Source: Knoellia remsis (GTDB lineage Bacteria; Actinomycetota; Actinomycetes; Actinomycetales; Dermatophilaceae). From it: a DNA stretch of 64,000 nt. Each line of letters starts with the position of its first letter. Within the stretch, counting starts at the first letter, position 1. Shown one piece after another: positions 8,553 through 17,280 of this stretch. The translations under genes were made by a program, and so were the position numbers. Under the pieces are notes generated by a model that was not told where the DNA came from, did not search any database, and worked only from the letters and a program-made list of their open reading frames with translations. The stretch covers positions 26,894-90,893 of the forward strand of contig NZ_PVTI01000015.1 in assembly GCF_003002895.1 (NCBI RefSeq), given 5' to 3'.

Positions 8553-9401
8553 TCATCGTCCGGGCGTCGGCGCAGGCTCACGCTCGACCCGGTCGAGCCA
8601 GTCGGTGAGCAACGCCTCGGTCAGCTCGAGCCGCTCGTACTGGGCGTTGTGCCCGGCCCGGTCGAGGACCGCGAACGTCGCCCTGGGGTAGTGCTCGAGC
8701 AGCTCCCACTGGTCGCGGTAGCCGACCGCGGAGTCCTGCCGACCGAGCAGCCACAGGGTGGGCCGGTCGTACGTGCGGCCCTCCTCGGGCAGCCGGCCCA
8801 GGTCCCAGCGGCGATGGATCCGGGCCATCCCCTCGGCATCCGCGGCCGCAAGGCCGGGTGCGACGTCACGCGCGAACGCGGCATACGTCTCCTCGGTCTG
8901 GACGACGGCGCCGTCCTCGAACTCCGCCCGCAACTGCGGGTCGAGGGTGTCGAGGAACGCCTCGTCACGCTCGAGCACGACCTCGGGCGGGCGGGTCCGC
9001 GCGGTCTTGGCGACGACCGGGCCGATCGGGCAGATGAGGGCGAGCCCCACCACCTGGCCGGGGCGGCGTCGCACCAGCTCGCGGGCGACGTACCCACCGT
9101 AGGACTCCCCCACGAGCAGGAACGGCTCGTCCGCGATGCGCTCACCGACGAGCCGTTCGACGCGGTCGACGACGTCGGAGGTCGAGGCGGCGTCGCCCAC
9201 CGGCGACTGTCCCATGCCGGGCAGGTCGGGGTAGATGCGGCGGTATGCCGCACCCGCTGCGGGTCTCGTCGGGTCGCCTCCGAGGACGGGCTCGAGGATG
9301 CCCGTCATGAGCCGGTGGTCGGGGCTCCAGCCGTGGATCGCGAGCACCGGGATGCCGTCCTCTGGCCCGTGCTCGACGACGTGGAGTTCACTCGCTGACA
9401 T
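8553..9401 (-). CDS. Alpha/beta hydrolase
   Basis: A protein of 282 residues with an alpha/beta-hydrolase fold. It has an oxyanion-hole HGWSPDH segment near residue 24, nucleophile elbow GESYGG (about residue 104), an acid probably in the LLGRQDS strand, and the catalytic histidine in RAGHNAQYE. A cap domain lies between them. I use the ATG at 9401 (MSASELHVVEHG); the longer open frame covers the divergent aminotransferase promoter. Its substrate cannot be inferred. It is divergent from the aminotransferase, with only 40 bp between the starts. Confidence 0.85.
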   Translation of the reverse strand: MSASELHVVEHGPEDGIPVLAIHGWSPDHRLMTGILEPVLGGDPTRPAAGAAYRRIYPDLPGMGQSPVGDAASTSDVVDRVERLVGERIADEPFLLVGESYGGYVARELVRRRPGQVVGLALICPIGPVVAKTARTRPPEVVLERDEAFLDTLDPQLRAEFEDGAVVQTEETYAAFARDVAPGLAAADAEGMARIHRRWDLGRLPEEGRTYDRPTLWLLGRQDSAVGYRDQWELLEHYPRATFAVLDRAGHNAQYERLELTEALLTDWLDRVEREPAPTPGR

Positions 9402-9441
9402 GGGTCGATCGTGGCATGCCGGGTCTGGGACGATGAGGGGC

Positions 9442-10788
9442 GTGACCGAGCAGACTCTTACCCGGCCCCTGACGTCCCTCCCGCCCGCGGACCTCGAGAC
9501 GTTCCTCGAGACGCAGCGCATGGCATACGAGGATCTCAAGGCACGAGGGCTGAAGCTCGATCTCACCCGCGGCAAGCCGTCGGTGGAGCAGCTCGACCTC
9601 AGCAACGAACTGCTGAGCCTGCCGCGGGGCCACAAGGACGGCTCGGGCACCGACGTCCGCAACTACGGCGGGCTCGAGGGGCTGCCCGAGCTGCGCGCGA
9701 TCTTCGCCGACCTGCTGTGGGTCGAGCCGGCGCAGGTCGTCGCCGGCGGCAACGCGAGCCTGACGATGATGCACGACTGCCTCGTCCAGCTGCTGCTGCA
9801 CGGCGGGCCGGACTCGCCGCGGCCGTGGTCGCAGGAGGAGAGCGTGAAGTTCGTCTGCCCCGTGCCGGGCTACGACCGTCACTTCACGATGCTCGCCAGC
9901 TACGGGATCGAGATGCTCACGGTGCCGATGCACGACGACGGCCCGGACGTGGCTGCGGTGCGCGAGCTCGTGCGCGACCCCGCGGTCAAGGGCATGTGGA
10001 TCGTGCCGACGTACGCCAACCCGTCGGGCTCGGTCGTGACCCAAGAGATCGCGAGTGCCCTGGCGTCGATGGACACGGCCGCGCCGGACTTCCGGATCTT
10101 CTGGGACAACGCGTATGCGTTCCACCACCTCACCGAGGACGAGGCCAAGAGCGCCGACATCATCACACTCGCGTCGGCCGCGGGGCACCCGAACCGGCCG
10201 CTGATGTTCGCGTCGACGTCGAAGATCACCTTCGCGGGGGCCGGGGTGGCGTTCCTGGCCGCGTCGGAGGCGAACGTGAAGTGGTACCTGTCGCACCAGA
10301 AGTTCGCGTCGATCGGTCCGGACAAGGTCAACCAGCTGCGGCACGTGCAGTTCTTCGGGTCCGCGGCGGGGGTGCGCGAGCACATGGCGCGCCACCGCGA
10401 GATCCTCGCCCCGAAGTTCGCGGCGGTCGACGCGGCGCTGTCGTCGGCGCTGGACGGGCGCGAGGTGGCGACGTGGTCGAAGCCGTCGGGCGGGTACTTC
10501 GTCAACCTCGACGTGCTGGACGGGACGGCGACGCGGGTCGTCGAGCTGGCCCGCGAGGCCGGGATCGTCCTGACGCCGGCGGGTGCGTCCTTCCCCCACG
10601 GCGTGGACCCGCGCGACCGGAACATCCGGTTGGCGCCGTCGTTCCCGACGCTGGACGAGGTCGAGACGGCGATGGCCGGGGTCGCGACGTGCGTGCTGCT
10701 CGCCGCGGCGGAGAAGCTCGCCGCTGGTTCGGGCGCCGGCTCCGCCGCCACGGACCCCGACACGGACCGCGACGGCGTGCAAGGCTGA
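9442..10788 (+). CDS. Class I PLP aminotransferase (aspartate aminotransferase, Ic subgroup)
   Basis: A protein of about 448 residues matching the divergent Ic class of aspartate aminotransferases. It has LDLTRGKPSVEQLDL near the N-terminus, NYGGLEGLPELR, the cofactor region AGGNASLTMMHD, PVPGYDRHF, YANPSGSV, DNAYAFHHL and the Schiff-base lysine in ASTSKITFAGAG. It would interconvert aspartate and glutamate or related amino acids. The start is either GTG 9442 or the in-frame ATG 9433; neither has a good Shine-Dalgarno. It may be co-transcribed with the DUF5709 gene 4 bp downstream. Confidence 0.87.
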   Translation: MTEQTLTRPLTSLPPADLETFLETQRMAYEDLKARGLKLDLTRGKPSVEQLDLSNELLSLPRGHKDGSGTDVRNYGGLEGLPELRAIFADLLWVEPAQVVAGGNASLTMMHDCLVQLLLHGGPDSPRPWSQEESVKFVCPVPGYDRHFTMLASYGIEMLTVPMHDDGPDVAAVRELVRDPAVKGMWIVPTYANPSGSVVTQEIASALASMDTAAPDFRIFWDNAYAFHHLTEDEAKSADIITLASAAGHPNRPLMFASTSKITFAGAGVAFLAASEANVKWYLSHQKFASIGPDKVNQLRHVQFFGSAAGVREHMARHREILAPKFAAVDAALSSALDGREVATWSKPSGGYFVNLDVLDGTATRVVELAREAGIVLTPAGASFPHGVDPRDRNIRLAPSFPTLDEVETAMAGVATCVLLAAAEKLAAGSGAGSAATDPDTDRDGVQG

Positions 10789-10792
10789 GCCC

Positions 10793-11323
10793 ATGAGCGA
10801 CATGAACGACCAGAACCTCGGCGACACCGGCTCCGACGACAACCTGGACTTCGAGGATCTCGGTCGGGACCGCACGATCGACGAGCTCGAGGACACGGAC
10901 GTGCCGGCGAGCGACCTCGACTCGATCGACTCCGAGCGCGACCTCGAGCTGACCGAGCAGGAGCTCGGCGGTCTCGACTCCGACGTCGACCGTGACGGCG
11001 AGGAGCTCGAGGAGGTGTCGCTGGACGAGGAGGCCGACCAGGCCGACGACTACCTCGACGACTCGAGCGAGACTGACGACCTGCCGGTGACGCCGGCGGA
11101 GTCGCGGCCGATCAACGCCGAGATCGCCTTCGACAGCCCCGACGGGGACACGGAGGAGACGATCGACCAGCGGATCAACCAGGAGGAGCCGGAAGCCGGG
11201 TCGGCCTACGGCAAGCCCGAGGACGGTGTCGACGACCGGCGCGAGAAGTACGGCCTCGGGGACCCGGATGACGAGGACGTGGACGAGCCCGCCGAGGAAG
11301 CGGCGCTGCACGTCGAGGAATGA
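10793..11323 (+). CDS. DUF5709 family acidic protein
   Basis: A protein of 176 residues, extremely acidic (long runs of D and E), with no membrane segment. The C-terminal part carries the recognisable DUF5709 section around EETIDQRINQEEPE and YGKPEDGVDDRREKYGL. No function is known for the family. Its ATG is 4 bp after the aminotransferase stop and its TGA overlaps the next ATG (ATGA), so it sits in a three-gene transcription unit. Confidence 0.82.
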   Translation: MSDMNDQNLGDTGSDDNLDFEDLGRDRTIDELEDTDVPASDLDSIDSERDLELTEQELGGLDSDVDRDGEELEEVSLDEEADQADDYLDDSSETDDLPVTPAESRPINAEIAFDSPDGDTEETIDQRINQEEPEAGSAYGKPEDGVDDRREKYGLGDPDDEDVDEPAEEAALHVEE

Positions 11324-12381
11324 GCCTCGAGCCGGCGGCTGCCGGTTCCGATCGGGCGACGGCAGACCTGCCGAAGGCGCACCTGCACCTGCACTTCACC
11401 GGCTCGATGCGGATCGGGACCGTGCGGGAGATGTCGGCCGCGCACGGGCTGCGGCTGCCCTCGGCGCTCGAGGGCGACTGGCCGGTGACGTTCGAGACCC
11501 GCGACGAGCGCGGGTGGTTCCGGTTCCAGAGCCTGTATGACGCCGCGCGTGCCTGTGTGCGCTCGGAGGCGGACATGCGGCGCATCGTGCGCGAGGCGGC
11601 ATTGGACGACGGGGCCGAGGGGTCGCGGTGGCTGGAGCTGCAGGTCGACCCGACGTCGTATGCGCCGCACGTCGGCGGGATCACGCCGGCGCTCGAGATC
11701 GTGCTGGACGAGGCTGCGGCGGTGTCGCGGGAGCCGGGGGCGGCGCAGGTGGGGATCGTCGTCGCGGCCTCACGGATGCGACACGAGCTCGAGGCGCGGA
11801 CGCTGGCGCGCTTGGCGGCGCGGTATGCCGGCGAGGGGCCGGGTGCGGTCGTCGGGTTCGGGCTGAGCAACGACGAGCGGCGTGGGGACACGGGGGCTTT
11901 TGCGCCGGCGTTCCGGATCGCGCGACGGGCGGGGTTGGCCCTGGTGCCGCACGCCGGTGAGCTGTTGGGGCCGGCTGCGGTGGAGCGGACCTTGGATGCC
12001 ATCGAGCCGGACCGGCTGGGGCACGGGGTGCGGTCGGTGGAGGACCCGCGGGTGCTGGAGCGGGTGGTGTCCGAGGGCGTGGCGCTCGAGGTGTGCCCGG
12101 GCAGCAACATCTCGCTCGGGGTCTATGACGAGATCGACGACGTGCCGCTGCGTCGGCTCGTCGACGCCGGGGCGACGGTGGCGCTGGGGGCCGACGACCC
12201 GCTCATCTTCGGGTCGCGACTGGTCGAGCAGTACGAGGTCGCCCGGCTGCTCGACTTCTCCGACGCCGATCTCGCGGAGCTGGCGCGAGGCTCGGTGCGC
12301 GCCTCTCGCGCGCCCGCCGACGTGCGCAGCCAAGCCCTCGCCGACATCGACAGCTGGCTCGAGTCCCCGCCGGAGGGCTGA
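11320..12381 (+). CDS. add: Adenosine/adenine deaminase family protein
   Basis: A protein of 353 residues. Metal-binding and catalytic motifs of the family appear in order: KAHLHLHFTGSM (two His ligands), PHAGE (His ligand and catalytic Glu), LGHG (catalytic His) and LGADDP (Asp ligand), plus LEVCPGSN. It hydrolyses the amino group of adenosine or a related purine in salvage. The SLYDAARACVRSEADMRRIVREA stretch fits the family. Adenosine versus adenine or another nucleobase cannot be decided by eye. Start ATG overlaps the DUF5709 stop. Confidence 0.88.
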   Translation: MSLEPAAAGSDRATADLPKAHLHLHFTGSMRIGTVREMSAAHGLRLPSALEGDWPVTFETRDERGWFRFQSLYDAARACVRSEADMRRIVREAALDDGAEGSRWLELQVDPTSYAPHVGGITPALEIVLDEAAAVSREPGAAQVGIVVAASRMRHELEARTLARLAARYAGEGPGAVVGFGLSNDERRGDTGAFAPAFRIARRAGLALVPHAGELLGPAAVERTLDAIEPDRLGHGVRSVEDPRVLERVVSEGVALEVCPGSNISLGVYDEIDDVPLRRLVDAGATVALGADDPLIFGSRLVEQYEVARLLDFSDADLAELARGSVRASRAPADVRSQALADIDSWLESPPEG

Positions 12382-12615
12382 CCGAGCGACGTCCGGCCAC
12401 CCCGAACCACCCCGCTCCGAAGAGTGCCTTTGCTCCAAGCAGCCGGAGCACTGGCGTGAGTTGCGTCGACAGGGTGAAGCACAGGAACGTCTCGTGGCGG
12501 TGATGGTTGCCAGCGAGCACGGGCGGCTGTCCACACCCGACGTTCGCGGGGTCGGTTGTCCACAGATGCTCCGCACCCACTGGCGCCCTCCCACAGCGAC
12601 ATTCATCGTCGGTTC

Positions 12616-13143
12616 ATGAATCCAGACCAACTCAACGACAAGATCACCGCCGAGCTCGAGCAAGCCGCGAGTCGCCTCACGGTCGCCGACGCCGTCGGAC
12701 TCGCCCTGCGCGACCATCGGCGCCGGCTCGGGTTGTCCCAGCGCGCCTACGCAGCCATGCGACATCTCGGCGCCTCGACCGTGGCCCGACTCGAGACCAT
12801 GGCCGGAGTCTTCCGGCTCGACACCGTCGTCGGCGCCCTCGACGGCACCGGCTACTCCCTCGCCGTCGTCCGCCTCGGTGAGGGCGAGTCGGGTGAGCTG
12901 GCCGCCGTCGTCCAGCCGACCGACTGGTCGACCACCGAGCTACTCGCTCGGGTGCGCGGAGACTCACGCCGCTTCCCCGCACATCACGAGACGATGCCGG
13001 TGACGTTCCCGCCACGCTGGTGGTGGCACCGCGAGTTCTTCACCAACGCCGGGCCGGAACCTCGGTGGTACGCCCCTCGACCCCCGCGCACGAGCCTGCC
13101 GACGGCACAGCCCGACGAGGACGAAGCCTCACCCGCCGCGTGA
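12616..13143 (+). CDS. XRE-family helix-turn-helix regulator
   Basis: A protein of 175 residues. Residues 22-60 hold an XRE-type helix-turn-helix (VADAVGLALRDHRRRLGLSQ followed by ...GASTVARLETM). The rest, about 100 residues ending in a Pro-rich tail, matches nothing I recognise; PRWWWHREFF is notable. I prefer the ATG at 12616 over the TTG at 12556. Its ATG overlaps the stop of an open frame upstream with atypical codon use. It is possibly the antitoxin half of a module, but no toxin partner is beside it. Confidence 0.7.
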   Translation: MNPDQLNDKITAELEQAASRLTVADAVGLALRDHRRRLGLSQRAYAAMRHLGASTVARLETMAGVFRLDTVVGALDGTGYSLAVVRLGEGESGELAAVVQPTDWSTTELLARVRGDSRRFPAHHETMPVTFPPRWWWHREFFTNAGPEPRWYAPRPPRTSLPTAQPDEDEASPAA

Positions 13144-13152
13144 GAGGCCCCC

Positions 13153-14223
13153 TCAGAGCTCGTGACCCACGAAGACCGGCTCGTTGACGAGAGTGACCCC
13201 GAACCGGTCACGCACCCCGTCCCGAACCTCCCGCGCCAGCGCCACCACGTCCGCCGCCGTGGCACTCCCCCGGTTCGTCACCGCGAGGGTGTGCTTCGTC
13301 GACAAGGCGGCCGGGCCCGGCATACCGAAACCCTTGCCGAAGCCGGCCCTGTCGATGAGCCAGGCAGCGCTCGTCTTGACGTCACCGCTCGCGTCCGCGA
13401 ACCGCGGCGGAGCGAGATCCTCCCCGAGCGCGTCCCCCACCCGCCCCTCGAGCTCGGCGAAGCGCGCCGCCGACATGATCGGGTTCGTGAAGAACGACCC
13501 GCAGCTCCACGTGTCGTGGTCAGCCGGATCCAGCACCATTCCCCGCCGGCGCCGCTGCTCCAGCACCGCCTCCCGCGCGTCGGCCAGCGGCACTCGCGCC
13601 CCCACCTCGACGCCCAGACCGCGGGCAAGATCGGCATACGCGATCGGCTGCGACCGATCCGACAGCGCGAGCTGGAAGAGCACGTCGAGGACGACGTAGC
13701 GCGTCGACGCCTTGAAGACCGAGTGCCGATAGGTGAACCCGCACTCCGACGCGGCGAGCGTGCGCACCTCCTGGGTCTCCCGGTCGAAGACCCGCACCCG
13801 CGCGATGGTCTGCGCGACCTCCTGACCGTAGGCCCCGACGTTCTGCACCGGCGTCGCACCCGCCGACCCCGGGATTCCCGACAGCGCCTCGACCCCGGAC
13901 CACCCCTCGTCGACGGCACGACGCACGACGTCGTCCCACACCTCCCCGGCGGCCACCCGCACCATCGCGCCACCGCACGAGTCGGCCGACTCGACCTCGA
14001 CACCCGAGGTCGCCACGCGCACCACGGTGCCGGCAAACCCTGCGTCGGCGATGACGAGGTTCGACCCGCCACCGACGACGAGCAGCGGCTCGTCCGCATC
14101 GTCGACCTCACGGATGGTGTCGACGAGCTCGTCGATCGTCTCGGCGACGACGAGCCGGCGCGCGGGTCCTCCCACCCGCATGGTCGTCAGCTCGGCGAGC
14201 GGGGCGTCGTGGAGCTCCTGCAT
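13153..14223 (-). CDS. murB: UDP-N-acetylenolpyruvoylglucosamine reductase
   Basis: A protein of 356 residues of the MurB flavoprotein family (type I by length). It has an FAD-binding domain with TTMRVGGPARRLVV, LLVVGGGSNLVIAD, the GIPGSAGATPVQNVGAYGQE segment (catalytic region), the TYRHSVFK substrate-binding arginine region, and SCGSFFTNPIM with the catalytic serine. It performs the second committed step of peptidoglycan precursor synthesis using NADPH. It is followed upstream by the dehydratase pair with a 1-bp overlap-like spacing (starts at 14223, where the neighbour's stop lies). Confidence 0.96.
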   Translation of the reverse strand: MQELHDAPLAELTTMRVGGPARRLVVAETIDELVDTIREVDDADEPLLVVGGGSNLVIADAGFAGTVVRVATSGVEVESADSCGGAMVRVAAGEVWDDVVRRAVDEGWSGVEALSGIPGSAGATPVQNVGAYGQEVAQTIARVRVFDRETQEVRTLAASECGFTYRHSVFKASTRYVVLDVLFQLALSDRSQPIAYADLARGLGVEVGARVPLADAREAVLEQRRRRGMVLDPADHDTWSCGSFFTNPIMSAARFAELEGRVGDALGEDLAPPRFADASGDVKTSAAWLIDRAGFGKGFGMPGPAALSTKHTLAVTNRGSATAADVVALAREVRDGVRDRFGVTLVNEPVFVGHEL

Positions 14224-14645
14224 CAGTCGAGCTGCACGACGGCGGTGCAGCGACCGAGGACCTTCGCACCGGCCGAGCTCGCCGTGATCTCGACGGTCGC
14301 GCGTCGCGACTCGGCATCCACAGCCGTGACTCGCCCGTCGACGAGCAGCTCGGCGCCCGCGGCCGGCACGACGACGGGCTTGGTGAAGCGCGTCCCGAAC
14401 TCGACGACCCGGCCAGCCTCACCCACCCACTCGGCGACGACGGCACCGGCGGCACCCATCGTCCACATGCCGTGGGCGATGACGTCGGGCAGTCCGACCT
14501 GCTTCGCGAACTCCTCGTCCTGGTGGATGGGGTTCTGGTCACCGGACGCGGCGGCGTACGCCACCAGCGTCTCGCGGGTGACCGGGATCGTCTTCGGGCC
14601 GACGAGGTCACCGACCACGGTCTCGGCTGCGGTACGGACGGTCAT
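14223..14645 (-). CDS. MaoC-family (R)-specific dehydratase, HadB-like
   Basis: A protein of 140 residues with a hot-dog fold. The MaoC hydratase box is visible as YAAASGDQNPIHQDEEFAKQVGLPDVIAHGMWTMG, with catalytic D and H in ASGDQNPIH. Its position just after rpmG and a FAS1-like dehydratase partner matches the mycobacterial HadA-HadB pair (Rv0635-Rv0636), which dehydrates 3-hydroxyacyl-ACP. The two proteins probably form a heterodimer. In an organism without mycolic acids the exact substrate is uncertain. Confidence 0.85.
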   Translation of the reverse strand: MTVRTAAETVVGDLVGPKTIPVTRETLVAYAAASGDQNPIHQDEEFAKQVGLPDVIAHGMWTMGAAGAVVAEWVGEAGRVVEFGTRFTKPVVVPAAGAELLVDGRVTAVDAESRRATVEITASSAGAKVLGRCTAVVQLD

Positions 14646-15097
14646 CAGTCCTCCCCTCCCCGGACGACGATGGTGCTCGTCGACGTGCAGACCGGCTCGG
14701 CGCCGGCAGTGAGCTCCGTGCGGGTCGTGATCATCGCGTGGCCGCCGGCCATGCGGATCGAGTCGACGGTCAGCTCACCCGTCAGTTCATCGCCCGCCGT
14801 GATGGGGCGGTGGTGGACGAACCGCTGCTCGCCGTGGACGACCCGGCTGTAGTCGATCCCGGACTCGGGGTCCATGACGTAGGCGCGATCACACTGCTGC
14901 GCGATCGTCACCGCGAACGTCGGCGGCGCGATGACATCGGCGTGCCCCGCAGCCCGCGCGACCTCGGCGTCTCGGTGCACCGGGTCGTCGGCGCCCACCG
15001 CGTCGGCGAACGCGGCAATCTCAGCCGCGCTCACGGCATACGGACCGCTGGGCGGATAGGTCCGCCCGACGAAGTCTTGGTTCACGCCCTCACTCAT
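14645..15097 (-). CDS. FAS1-like dehydratase domain protein, HadA-like
   Basis: A protein of 150 residues (UPF0336/HadA type). It has the hot-dog helix ...SAAEIAAFADAVGADDPVH, IAPPTFAVTI, and VHGEQRFVHHRPITAGDEL. Such proteins lack the catalytic D/H pair and serve as the substrate-binding partner of HadB. Its stop and the ATG of the HadB-like gene share one base (TGATG). The start is ATG 15097; the longer frame runs back into rpmG. Confidence 0.85.
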   Translation of the reverse strand: MSEGVNQDFVGRTYPPSGPYAVSAAEIAAFADAVGADDPVHRDAEVARAAGHADVIAPPTFAVTIAQQCDRAYVMDPESGIDYSRVVHGEQRFVHHRPITAGDELTGELTVDSIRMAGGHAMITTRTELTAGAEPVCTSTSTIVVRGGED

Positions 15098-15154
15098 GGC
15101 GACCACTCTAGAGACCCCGCCGCTGCGGCTGCGCTCCCCGCTCGCCCCGGGAAC

Positions 15155-15194
15155 GACGAAGCCGCCCGGCACCGAGCGGTGGGGCGGCTTCGTC
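15155..15194 (-). terminator. Hairpin between rpmG and the dehydratase pair
   Basis: A perfect 13-bp stem (15155-15167 with 15182-15194) and a 14-base loop lie 29 bp past the rpmG stop. It is a likely terminator or attenuator that separates the high rpmG transcript from the downstream dehydratase genes. Confidence 0.6.
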
Positions 15195-15222
15195 AGACGC
15201 GAGTGCGTCGCGGACGCGGAGG

Positions 15223-15390
15223 TCAGCGGGTCTCGCGGTGCTCCGTGTGCTTCTTGCAGCGCGGGCAGAACTTCGCAAGCTCCAGGCGGTCCGGGTCGTT
15301 GCGACGGTTCTTCTTGGTGATGTAGTTGCGCTCCTTGCACACCGTGCACGCCATGGTGATCTTGGGGCGGACGTCAGTGGCCTTGGCCAT
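15223..15390 (-). CDS. rpmG: 50S ribosomal protein L33 (zinc-binding form)
   Basis: A protein of 55 residues with all four zinc cysteines: CTVC near residue 15 and CPRC near residue 43 (C+ form). The sequence [20 protein letters not shown] is a textbook L33 core. The ATG at 15390 is used; the frame extends upstream without homology. It lies after tRNA-Met and tRNA-Thr, as in most Actinobacteria. Confidence 0.96.
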   Translation of the reverse strand: MAKATDVRPKITMACTVCKERNYITKKNRRNDPDRLELAKFCPRCKKHTEHRETR

Positions 15391-15533
15391 CGGGGCAACC
15401 TGCTCTCGGAAAGTCGTACGTGGTGGTGACGTGTAGGCGTCGCGCCGGTCTCGCAGCAACGCGGGCCGCGGGCGCGCGACGGTCGACACAACAGGGTACG
15501 CGACCTCGGGTATTCCCCGAAATCGCGTCCTTG

Positions 15534-15607
15534 TAGCGGGAGCGGGGCTCGATCCCGCGACCTCACGATTATGAGTCGTGCGCTCTAACCAGCTGAGCTA
15601 CCCCGCC
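15534..15607 (-). tRNA. tRNA-Met (CAT)
   Basis: A 74-nt cloverleaf whose anticodon CAT lies at 15573-15571 within CGACTCATAATCG. The D-arm is GCTCAGCTGGTTAGAGC and the T-stem is GCGGG/CCCGC. The acceptor stem has G-T pairs at both ends. It lacks the three consecutive GC pairs in the anticodon stem that mark initiator tRNA, so an elongator tRNA-Met is more likely. Confidence 0.92.
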
Positions 15608-15651
15608 TTGGGGGTCGTGGGCCGCCACCTGTCGGTGATGGCCCGGACCTG

Positions 15652-15724
15652 AGCCCCCTGTCGGAATCGAACCGACGACCTTTTCCTTACCATGGAAACG
15701 CTCTGCCGACTGAGCTAAGGGGGC
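15652..15724 (-). tRNA. tRNA-Thr (GGT)
   Basis: A 73-nt cloverleaf. Acceptor stem is GCCCCCT with AGGGGGC, D-arm GCTCAGTCGGCAGAGC, anticodon stem TTTCC/GGAAA enclosing loop ATGGTAA (anticodon GGT), T-arm with GGTTCGATTCC. No CCA is encoded. Confidence 0.95.
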
Positions 15725-15847
15725 GTCCTCGGCGCCGGGTCGAGGTCTCTCGAGCTCCGGGCTGAGTGCGTCGGAGAGACTACACGGGGACCCGTCCGCC
15801 GACGAAATCCGGTGACGTCCGCTCGAGCGGGCGCGTTCGCGTGTCCG

Positions 15848-15871
15848 TGTCGTATGCCGTGTCGTATGCCG
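15848..15871. repeat. Two tandem 12-bp units of the GTATGCCG motif
   Basis: TGTCGTATGCCG occurs twice head to tail (15848-15859 and 15860-15871) upstream of the ankyrin lipoprotein gene. Confidence 0.75.
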
Positions 15872-15934
15872 TTCGCGCACCTCACCCGTGACGCGCGGGT
15901 CTCGCTGCGGGAGGCTGGGAACGAGGAGGAACCC

Positions 15935-17203
15935 ATGACATCGACACCGTTCGGCGTGGCAGGAGTCGCGCTCGCGGCCCTGGTCGCCCTCACCGCGTGC
16001 TCCTCGCCGTCGCCGACCGGTCGAGCAACGCCGACGGGCGACCGCTCCGCCTCCGAGGACCGTTCGCGCAGCGGCGGGCCCGCGACGAGCGGTGACCAAT
16101 CGCTCGACCAGCAGCTGCGGGACGCCGCGTGGAAGAACGGCGTCGCGACGGCGACCCGTCTCATCGAGAAGGGCGCGGACGTCAACGCCAAGGACGAGAC
16201 GCAGCAGTCGGCCTACCTCATCGCGACGAGCGAGGGCCACCTCGACCTGTTGCGGCTCACCCTCGCGAACGGCGCGAAGGTCGACGACAAGGACAGCTGG
16301 AACGGCACCGGCCTCATCCGTGCCGCCGAGCGGGGACACGCGCTCGTCGTCGGCGAGCTGCTGCGGGCCGGGATCGCGAAGGACCACGTCAACCGCATCG
16401 GCTACCAGGCGATCCACGAGGCGATCTGGCTCGGTGAGGACACCGATGCCTACGCCGACACGGTGCGGGTGCTCGTCGCCGGCGGCGTGCAGCTCGACAA
16501 GAAGTCCGGACAGGAGGGGCTGACACCGCTCGAGATGGTGCGCGAGCGCGGGTATGGCCGCGTGCGTCCGGTTCTGGAGAAGGTCGCCTCGGGTGGGGCG
16601 CCGGCTGCCGCTGATGCGAATTCGGCTCTGCTGCAGGCGGTTTCGGCCGGTGACGCAGACATGGTCGCCCTGGCTCTGCGGGCGGGGGCAGACCTCGAGA
16701 CGCGGGACTCGAGCGACCGGACGGCGCTGCTGCTCGCCGCCACGGAAGACCGCGTCGACGTCGCGCGACTCCTCGTCGCGATGGGCGCCGACCCCGACGC
16801 CCGTGACAACCGACAGGACACTCCCTGGCTCGTCACCGGCGTGACCGGCAGCGTGGCGATGCTCGAAGCGCTGCTGCCCGCACGACCGGACCTGACCCTG
16901 CGCAACCGCTACGGCGGGGTGTCGGTCATCCCGGCGAGCGAGCGCGGCCACGTCGACTATGTGAGGCGGGTCGTGCAGACCGGGATCGACGTCAACCACG
17001 TCAACGACTTGGGCTGGACGGCTCTTCTGGAGGCGGTCATCCTCGGCGACGGTGGCCCGCGGCACCAGGAGATCGTGCGGATCCTGCTCGAGGCGGGGGC
17101 CGACGCCGGCATCGCGGACAAGGACGGCGTCACTGCGCTGGAGCACGCCCGCGCCAAGGGACAGGACGCGATCGTGAGGATCCTCGAGGCCGCCGAGGAC
17201 TGA
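15935..17203 (+). CDS. Ankyrin-repeat lipoprotein
   Basis: A protein of 422 residues. The N-terminus is a lipoprotein signal peptide (hydrophobic AGVALAALVALTAC with lipobox LTAC, cysteine near residue 22), followed by a Ser/Thr/Pro-rich linker. From about residue 60 there are some ten ankyrin-type repeats, visible as LIEKGADVNAKD, LLRAG, LRAGADLETRDSSDRTALLLAA, LLVAMGADPDARD and LLEAGADAGIADKDGVTALEHA. It should be a surface-anchored protein-binding scaffold. Bacterial ankyrin lipoproteins can be immunity or inhibitor proteins for neighbouring enzymes, but no such partner is adjacent. ATG 15935 follows AGGAGG. Confidence 0.88.
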   Translation: MTSTPFGVAGVALAALVALTACSSPSPTGRATPTGDRSASEDRSRSGGPATSGDQSLDQQLRDAAWKNGVATATRLIEKGADVNAKDETQQSAYLIATSEGHLDLLRLTLANGAKVDDKDSWNGTGLIRAAERGHALVVGELLRAGIAKDHVNRIGYQAIHEAIWLGEDTDAYADTVRVLVAGGVQLDKKSGQEGLTPLEMVRERGYGRVRPVLEKVASGGAPAAADANSALLQAVSAGDADMVALALRAGADLETRDSSDRTALLLAATEDRVDVARLLVAMGADPDARDNRQDTPWLVTGVTGSVAMLEALLPARPDLTLRNRYGGVSVIPASERGHVDYVRRVVQTGIDVNHVNDLGWTALLEAVILGDGGPRHQEIVRILLEAGADAGIADKDGVTALEHARAKGQDAIVRILEAAED

Positions 17204-17280
17204 CGACCCCCGCGCGGCTGGCCGCTGGGGAACGGCCGGATCGAGCGACAGCTCTCAGGCTCCCGTGGCAGGGTGGCTGG

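Noticed and set aside
12616..13143. XRE regulator as half of a HipBA or other toxin-antitoxin pair
   Set aside because: The gene downstream is murB on the other strand, and upstream is the deaminase; no toxin family was recognised.
15848..15871. The tandem GTATGCCG units as a -10/-35 promoter of the ankyrin gene
   Set aside because: Same units occur in many unrelated places, including inside genes, so they are not specific to promoters.
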